A stretch of 64,000 nt of DNA from Cymbidium sinense (Eukaryota > Streptophyta > Magnoliopsida > Asparagales > Orchidaceae). The stretch spans positions 71,444,443 to 71,508,442 of the forward strand of contig CM038229.1 of NCBI GenBank assembly GCA_021442155.1, written 5' to 3'. How positions within the stretch are numbered: the stretch's first letter is position 1; every line of letters starts with the position of its first letter. A model generated the notes under the pieces. It ran no database searches and was not told where the DNA came from. It worked only from the letters and a program-made list of their open reading frames with translations. This document shows, one piece after another, positions 56,370 to 64,000 of this stretch. A program made the position numbers and the translations under genes.

Positions 56370-58559
56370 AAAAATTTGTGGTGTTTATTTTTTTGGCATT
56401 TTGGTTTGGGTTTGTATATGGGGCAAACCCACACAGATCTGAGGGTGTACTTATTGAGATGATCGAATACGATTATGGTAAAAGTTTATATATGAGAATT
56501 TCTAAAAGAGAAGTGCTTACTTCCATCTTCACTCTATGCGGAATAAAATAAAGATAGAAATATATTCTTCTTTTTATGCATTTTTGACACCATGTAGATC
56601 TGTAAAGTTCTTATTGAGGGTGATCGGGTATGACGTTGAGGTGAGGTGTATTATCTAGATTGATAGAAGTCACCACCCTACAATGGACTTAATAACCTTA
56701 ATAAAGACTCCTAAGGACAATGAGTCTGCATATGTACCAGAGATTCTTCCCTTACTTTATGTGAAAAGTAAAGTAGTTTTTATTTTAAATCGGTTTCATT
56801 AAGTTTCCTATGGGACAAGCCCCCATAGTTAATTATATCATAAGGAAGAGGATTCCTTAGGAATGCTCTCGATTAAGGTAAATGATCATTGTCTCCAAAG
56901 ATTTTAATAGGTAGGACTATCAATCAATTAGTTTATTTTTAGCAAATCAAGTGGGATCGATCAAGAGGAGGGAGTTCTTATCGAAGCCAAATGAAGATGA
57001 GTAGGGGATGTTTAAGGATATTAGGAGGCCTAATAAACATTCCAAACTATCCTATGGTTGGGCTTTACATTTTTGAAATTGAATTATTTATTTGAGTTGA
57101 ATTTTTATTAGAAGTTTATGGCTTATAATTTCACAATATAAAGTTATGAAAATACCTAAGAGGTAAGGATTTATGCTTATGGCCCATAGAAGGGAGAAGC
57201 AACCTCAAAATCTAAATTTAGGGAGCTTTAGGGAGGGCCAATAGTATAACCTAAATCAAAGGCAAAAATGGGTATTTGGTTGCCTCCATAAGAGAGGACA
57301 AACCACCCGACTGCTTGGGCTTACAACCGCCTAGGGGTGGCCGCCAACTAACTCCTCCTATGATTTTAAATTCATGTAGGCAAGTCATATGCTTTATCCA
57401 AGATAGGTATGCTGTTATTTACTTTAGAAAGAGATTAAGTCCTTAAACTCACTTCCTAAGAGATTAGATCATGTAAGGGCATGAAAATGACCTAGATCTA
57501 ATGCAAAACTTATTACATTTTACTTTCATTTTTGGACAATCATTTGACTCAGGCTTATAGGATTCATATGCCTAATGCATGAGAAGCAAGATTATGGGCC
57601 AAAATTAGTGAGAAGGGGAGGTGTGTTTCCACCATGGCTCTTGGTCAAGCCAAGTTCTCTAGCAAAGGTGGAAGCTCTCCAATCAAGGGTGAAATAATAT
57701 GCTTTTATGCATTATGTTATAAAAGAAATACTCATCTAGCTAAGGGGTTTCTAAATCTTTTATCTTGATTTAAACTTAGGCTTTAAATGAGGTTATGAGT
57801 TGTTTATTTTTAATTTTGAGTTGATTAATTTGGTAGAAGATTTTTTTTAGGAGCCTAATCGTCATCCAGGCCATACATCAAAGCAAAGAAGAAACTAGGA
57901 AAACATGCCATCTTAATGCACAAGCTAAATAAAACATCAAACATTTTATAAAGCTAATGGAAAAGAATAAAAGGTCAATTGTGGTCAGGAACCATCGCAC
58001 AAACCAAAAGAAAATAAATTGGGTGGTTGAGCTCTACCCTTATACAACCCAGATTACAAATGAATTAATTACAATTAAGCAAGGAATTCATGTTATGGGG
58101 GGTCTTCATTTCTTTATTTCTTCTTTCTTCTTTCTTCTTTGGTTCCTTCTTTTGGATGGTTAGAAAGTGGTTGCTCTAAAGGCTTCACATGGTGCATAAG
58201 ATGAGATCTTATAACCAATGCTCATCCTAATCCCCCATAACATTCATTCCAAAATCCTAATTATAAAAATACACAAAAAGGGTAAGTAAATCTAACTAAC
58301 ACTTGAAAAATAGAGATTAGCTAAACAAACCATACAAATCCCAAGCATGTATATTAGACTTAGCACCCCACACATGGGTGACCAAGTCCACCTGACTTAT
58401 TGGATTATGCTGAGGGGTGTAAGCACCTACATAGCAAAAGCATTTATATTTTTTTATAGCACCCCTTAAGCATAATCCCCTGCATAAAATAATGATTAGA
58501 CTAGATCATCCTACCATTCATTCTACGCACATTCAACCTAACATTCAGACTAATAATAA

Positions 58560-60300
58560 TACATCACAAAATAAAAGCAAACACCAAGCCATGCACCATC
58601 CTAACCTAAGGCTAGAAGTGGTGACTTAACTTAATGTGTCTGCTTAAAAAAGGTTTGTGTGGTATGCTTAACTATAACTTTAAGGTTTGAATTTTCTAAG
58701 TGTGAAGATGTTCAAATTAATGGGACTATTTCATTTAAGTGTTTAGTTGATTTTTATTTGGTGATTTGCTTTGGTTTAGGTGAATCCTACAATTAATTAC
58801 TAAGTTTTAAAGAGAGAGAAAAGAGAAGAGAACTTCTCTTTCCTTCCTTACTTTAAGTACTTTCTAAAGTGGATTCATATTTGATTTTGTTTAGTGAATG
58901 GTTTATTATGTGTTTTAATTACTCTTAAGTTTAGATTTTTCCTAAACAAACCTATTCAAAAAGAAAGGTATTTTAAGATTAAAAAAAGTGAATTAAGATC
59001 ACAAAACACACTCACTTCATTTTCTTTCTCAACATGTATAACATGGATATGAATGAATCCTAAGAATATCTGCACATACAATTGGAAATGTTTGGCACAC
59101 CTTATTATGAATGCCAATAAATATTACTTAAGAAAATTGGAATGCTTTATGATGCATGGTTTTCATTAAGTAGAAAAGAGGCTTTCTTATCCATTTTCAC
59201 ATGAACACATGTATGCCTGAAAGGCATAAGTGAGTATGGTGCCATTGTTACCAAGGGTGTAAGGTACAAGACCTACTTAGAGCTACTTAAAGTCTCACAA
59301 TCCCAGGGTTGTCCAGACTAATATACCACTTTCCTTAAATATAAACATATGTATAAAAGAAATAAATGGAAAAAGAAAGATGCAAAAAGTTTGTATTTAT
59401 TTATTTATTTTAATTATGCAATTTAAATGTGAAACTATAGATGTACTTCTTGAGTAATAGCATAGAATGAATAGGAATGAGATTAGGTAAGTGTTGTGTT
59501 CTTTTCAAATGAACTATACACTTTGCCAAAATCCTATTCAAAATTATGCTAAAAGGACAGAGAAGGAAGGGTACACTATGCACGTTTTCATATTTATATC
59601 CACATGCAAGCTCATAAATAATTATAAGTAGCACACTTTCAGTTTTGAATGTTTGATTTATAGATTTTAAATTTTTTTTTGAATTTAATAGTGATAATAA
59701 CCATTCATATTTTTTTACTTTAGCCAAAACATGCAATTCGACATAAAGAAAATATTTCATTTTGAATTTGACTTTTGAAAAGCATGCATGCATGAAACTC
59801 ATATGACATACACATTTAGCATGTTAGGAAAGAACTAAAGTGATGAAAGCATGTAAACACATTCTTCCTAATTAATTCCTAAAGACAATCTTATGAAATA
59901 GGAAAGCTTAAAGCAAATCAAATTATTTTAAAGGAGTTTTAATTTTGTTTTGAGTTTGATTTAATTTTGAGAAATATGAGGTGAGTTTGCTGTTCCTAAC
60001 CCATTCCCATATATGTTTGTTATTTTTGTTTAATTTTTAGGTGATTAGAGCAATTTTATGCTTTGGTTAGGTTAGGTATGAATTAAGTGTGTTAATTACC
60101 CCTTACCTATACCACCTTAGCATACCTAATCAAATAAATATGAGCCAATGAGATGATATAAAACCACACAAGAAATTTAAATCAATAATGCACCTCAAAA
60201 TGAAAAGGGCCTAATGCAATTGGCTCATGATTAATGATTAATTAAACTAAAGGGTTTGACTTAAGTACTTTCATAACCCCTCTCACACATGTGAGTTGGG
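58560..60300. other. LTR stretch with no clear match in the other LTR; no gene
   Basis: The other copy passes from the part matching 58500 to the part matching 60240 ('ctcacacatgtgag', seen at 38611 and 60280) in a few hundred bases, so most of this 1.7 kb looks like an insertion here or a deletion there. AT-rich; the 130-residue minus-strand frame at 59410-59802 has no recognised motif. Confidence 0.45.
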
Positions 60301-61389
60301 TTTTGATTTTCTTAATATACTTAGGTTATTTAACACCTAAGCATCTACCCAAGATAGATTAATTGAGTTCTGGAAAGTTTTAGAATTTTTGGAAATTAAT
60401 TAAGGGGGTAATTAGTGAATTAACCCTTTATTAAGATTGGATTAAGAAAGAAAAAGGGGGTTTAAGGAATATCTTAAGGAAGGTATCCCAAAATTATTCC
60501 CTAACCTTCATTCACTTAATAAAAACTTAATTGACTCAATCAGGGGGTTAAACCACTAATTATACCCTTAATCAAGCTTAATTACATTAAGGGAGTAATT
60601 AAGAAATGAACTAGCTGATCCTCTAATTAAGCCTTAGGGGAGGCAAGGGTCATCCCACTAATTAAGCACAAAAAGAGTATGATTAGTCAGTGGAGTAATT
60701 AGAGGGTAATTAGTAAAATAAAATTCCTAATAAAACCTAAATCCAAAGAAAAGTACTATTCAAAATCCATTCAAATTATTTTTAGAATATTTTATGTTCA
60801 ATTATCTATCTAATGTAATTTATTTCATATTTTTTTTGATTTTTCTAGGCTTAGATATGAATTTAGGAAGTTTCCATGGTTAATTAATAATTTTAATAAC
60901 CTAATTAAATATCTAATCCCGTTGGCACCATGTGGACCACTGATGCGGCATGTGCTTTTTACGTGGTGCGATGGGATTTGATATTAAAGTTGTCACATCG
61001 CAATGGCTACATGTTTTCTCACACCGTCATCAAGGATCGGACGACTGAGGTTAAAGCTGCAGATCTAAGGGGTTAAAACATGGAGCTATGTGTCTTAAAT
61101 CATGGCCGTCCATCCAAAATATGCGGATGAACGACCCATAATCTATCCCTATATTTCTTTGTGAGGAATGGTCACCGTCCATCTTCTAGGGGATGATCCA
61201 AGCTCGATTGAGCTCGGATTGATCTCAAAATTTGCCCACACCATCTAAGCATAAAGGCAAACACATCTAACATCTAGATTTGCATGGGATTAAAATTCAC
61301 TTTACAAAGGACCAAACCACATTTAAATTAAGCTCGATTTAATAACTAATGTCACTCGAGGTGATCACCGATGCTTGATTCTCTTGGAG

Positions 61390-61416
61390 AAGCTTTGTCT
61401 GGTGGAGACAAAGCTT
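61390..61416. repeat. 11-bp perfect hairpin
   Basis: AAGCTTTGTCT and AGACAAAGCTT with loop GGTGG. The matching part of the other LTR (near 39945) does not keep it. Confidence 0.85.
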
Positions 61417-63172
61417 TGCTAAGAGTTTGAAGTCTTGAGAATGGGTGAATCCTCCTATGGGCTAACTCCTCCTTAACTCGAGCTCGAACTTGATCAAGGT
61501 AGCACCTCCCTTGCTTTTGGAGCTTAGGAAAGTTTGATTTAGCTCACTGATGGAGCTTGCAAAGGGAATTGGGTTGATTTGAAGTGTAGAATAAGTTCAA
61601 TTTTCAGTGGAGCTCTCTTATTTTTAAGCTATGAAAATCGAGAAGATGGAGTTTGGGAAATGCTTGAGAGAGCTTAGGGAGGCTGTGAAATGACTCTTTT
61701 TGGCTTCTTATCACTCAATCGAATTGGGGACTGATGGATTCAATTCAAATTAGCGAGAGTATATCTCCCCCTTGAAGGATCGGATGGCCCTGCTTCTCCC
61801 TTCCGTTTTGATCCAATTGAGCTTATGCAATGGGCTTGTTAGGCTGTTAGAGGCATCCTTGCCTGGAAGTGGAGTGGTGAGGTGCCATGTGCTGGAAATG
61901 AGTGGAGGAATCATTCCCATGTGCCCATATTCAAAACTGACCCAAATTTGGGTGCACCACACTCAAACAATACCAAGTGGTGCTCCAAAAAATTGACCAA
62001 ACCAATAATATGTTTGAATGAGATGAATTGAATATGTTTGAAAGACTATTACTTGGTGAAGTTGACCAAAATGGTCAAATTGGGTCAAACCAAGGGTTAG
62101 GTCAACTTCATATGACCATTTGAAATGTTTTGGTGGCTTTGGATTGATTCAATTTGGTTTATATTTGGTTTTGGTTCAATTAAGTTCATTTAGGTCAAAT
62201 GGGGCCATGGGTTCATTCATGTTTGGTTGGCCATATAAAATGGATTGGTATCTTTGTTTCCAATCAATTTTAGTTAAGTTTGAATTTGGCTCAATTTGAC
62301 CCTTCAGGTTAAGTTGGGTTCATGATCAATTGGGCTAGGTTAGGTCTAGTTGGCAAATTGAGGCTTTGGTCAAGTTCAACAATCATTTTGGAGTGAACAT
62401 GACACATTGGTTTCAATCAATTTGGCTTAGATCAAGTTTTGACACATTTTGACTTTTTAGGTCAAGTTGGGTCAAGTTGGGTCAAGTGGCCAATTAGGCT
62501 AGGTTAGGCTCAAATGTTGACTTGGTCAAGTTCAAACATTGATCATGAATGAACTTAGATCATTGGTTTCAATCAATTTGGACTTTGATGGATTTTGGCT
62601 ATGTTGGGTTTCTTTTGGCTAAGTGTTGACTTGGCCAACCCTTAGGTTTAACTTGGTTTGACCCAATTTGAGTAATTGATCATCTCATGATGATTGTTGA
62701 TCATGATGAGAGGTTTAGGTGGGCTTGGTTCAATCCAATTTGGTTAGGATTAGAATTTGACTCATAAGGATACTTTAGGTCAGTTTGGGTGAAGTGAAAA
62801 GTGGATCAAATGGCTTGGTCAAAGCTTGATTTGAGTTTGATTGAACTCACGTATGGACTTATGATTGAAATATAAATCCATTTGCAAGTGGTTTGAAGTC
62901 AAATAGGTTTTGATTCACTTGACAATTTTGAGTTCAAGGGGTGAACATGGGTTTGACTTTGATTTTGAATTGAGTTTTGATTTGGTGATTGAAGTTTATA
63001 TTTGGATTCATGATTGAAGGATTGATTGAATCATGAATAAAAATCAAGGGTTTGGATTGATTTGAAATTGATTTGGCTAAGTTCAATATTTTGACTTGAA
63101 AGGCTTAGGTTGGATTTTGATTGAATTTGAGTTTGATTTTGGAGTTGGTTTTGGTTGTTTGAATTTATATTT

Positions 63173-63375
63173 CATTTATATATGTGAATATAAATGATAA
63201 TATAAATGGATTATGAGGAGATTTCATATATTTGAAGTGATTTGAACATGATCTAGGCTAAGTCCTCAAGAGAAAATTAAAGTGACTTAGGAAAGATTTT
63301 GAATTTCGATTTGAATTTTGGGTTTAGTTTGATTGATTTAAATTTATATTTCATTTATATATGTGCATAAAAATG
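63173..63375. repeat. Two tetraloop hairpins in the second LTR
   Basis: CATTTATATA-TGTG-AATATAAATG at 63173-63196 and a weaker one at 63352-63375, matching the three at 41960-42330. Confidence 0.8.
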
Positions 63376-63849
63376 AGAATATAAATGGGTTGCGAAAAAA
63401 TTTCATGAATTTAAGGTGGTTTGAATTAATTTAGATTTGATTTAGGCTATGTCTCTAAGAAGGGATTAAAGGACTTATGAAATATTTGGAATTTCAATCA
63501 TGGGTTTCAATCATGTTTCAATCATGGGTTTCAACCATGTAGCATTGATTTGAGTTTGGAAAAAATTGATTAAGCTAGAATTGATTTAGGTTTGATGTTG
63601 ATTTGATTTGGAGTTTAACTTGAAGGAAGGAAGTAAGGAATGTAGTTCAAGCTATAGGGTAGGCAAATTTTCCTAACACCCGTAAGGCATGACCTACTCA
63701 TATGGATAACTCTTCTAAGTCTATAGGGCCAGGTTGAGTGTCCACTTAATCACTAGATGTGTCTTAAGACTAAGCATCTCTTAAAGTCTAAGAGGAGTCC
63801 TATGTCTAAGATGGAAGGGGTTGAGAACTCATCCTAAAAATGAGATCAA

Positions 63850-64000
63850 CAATGACATTGAAGAATAGTATTCTATATCAAAAGATAGAAGTCACTACCC
63901 TACAATGGACCTAATTACCTAATAAGGACTCCTAAGACATGATGGGTCTTTGAATATTCTAGAGATTTTTCCCTTACTTTACATGGATGAAGAAAGTATG
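63850..64000 (-). repeat. Third copy of Tat LTR start-proximal sequence
   Basis: Aligns base by base with 36661-36810 ('gatagaagtcactaccctac', 'aataaggactcctaagacat', 'ttactttacatggatg'). It is closer to that copy than to 56635-56790. Confidence 0.85.

Larger units (their letters stand above)
56378..63848 (-). repeat. 5' LTR of the giant Tat element, broken at its outer side
   Basis: Starts (plus reading) TGTGGTGTTTATTTTTTTGG, as does the copy at 36566, and follows it in order for about 7.4 kb. It is longer than the matching 6.3 kb of the other LTR because of local insertions (for example 58600-60300, which has no clear match). At about 63850 it stops matching the 42900 region and switches to sequence like 36660-36800. 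Confidence 0.8.
36566..64000 (-). mobile_element. Giant Tat-type Ty3/gypsy retrotransposon, incomplete at the window edge
   Basis: Direct repeats of over 6 kb (from 36566 and from 56378) flank minus-strand gag-pol at 45.6-52.8 kb. A PBS (56352-56369) lies at the expected inner edge of the 5' LTR. A second, archaeal-type RNase H domain after the usual one (MYFDGAAS, CTNNEAEYEAL) is the mark of the Tat lineage (Ogre, Retand and relatives). The coding part has many stops. The 5' LTR is interrupted at about 63850 by renewed LTR start-like sequence, so rearrangement or a second copy is involved and the outer end is unknown. Confidence 0.85.

Noticed and set aside
59410..59802. 130-residue minus-strand frame
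   Set aside because: AT-rich LTR interior. Hydrophobic and Lys-rich composition follows from base content, with no recognised domain.

Overview
This window is nuclear DNA of a flowering plant, species not determinable from sequence alone. The evidence is the content: Ty3/gypsy elements of the Tat and chromovirus types, Ty1/copia debris, a Mutator-like DNA transposon (MULE) with a FAR1-type transposase and a Ulp1-like peptidase gene, and remnants of two ordinary plant genes (an EMB8-like alpha/beta hydrolase and a NIP-type aquaporin). Almost every recognisable reading frame is broken by stops or frameshifts. I found no intact host gene, no rRNA or tRNA gene and no CRISPR array.

Layout. 1-1120: primer-binding-site/LTR junction of an old Tat-type element. 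1450-6200: two diverged copies of a complex repeat containing short tandem arrays. 6600-17545: a minus-strand EMB8-like hydrolase pseudogene split in its coding sequence by a 10.4-kb MULE (6758-17183) with about 150-bp terminal inverted repeats and a perfect 9-bp target duplication. The MULE carries, convergently, a decayed FAR1-type transposase on the left (+) and a decayed Ulp1-like gene on the right (-), plus an internal inverted repeat and a roughly 310-bp tandem array. 17860-18712: tandem dispersed repeat also seen at 3880-4370. 18700-24846: one LTR family present as four LTRs, including a non-coding LTR element (21408-24811) inserted into the tail of a solo LTR of the same family. 24847-27960: very AT-rich DNA with microsatellites.

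28164-32908: a nearly complete, internally deleted chromovirus with LTRs, gag, RT, RNase H, integrase and chromodomain, and a near-perfect target duplication. 33008-33534: truncated aquaporin. 33746-36565: minus-strand copia remnant, itself cut by a very large Tat-type retrotransposon on the minus strand. That element has an LTR of at least 6.3 kb at 36566-42900+, pol and gag from 45.6 to 52.8 kb, a leader holding about 20 short palindromes, a PBS at 56352-56369, and the second LTR from 56378. The second LTR breaks off at about 63850 into another copy of LTR start-proximal sequence.

The genes do not cooperate as a system. The window is a record of nested insertions into old genes, and its best signals are structural: exact insertion junctions, target duplications, captured peptidase sequence, and hairpin-rich non-coding parts of retroelements.
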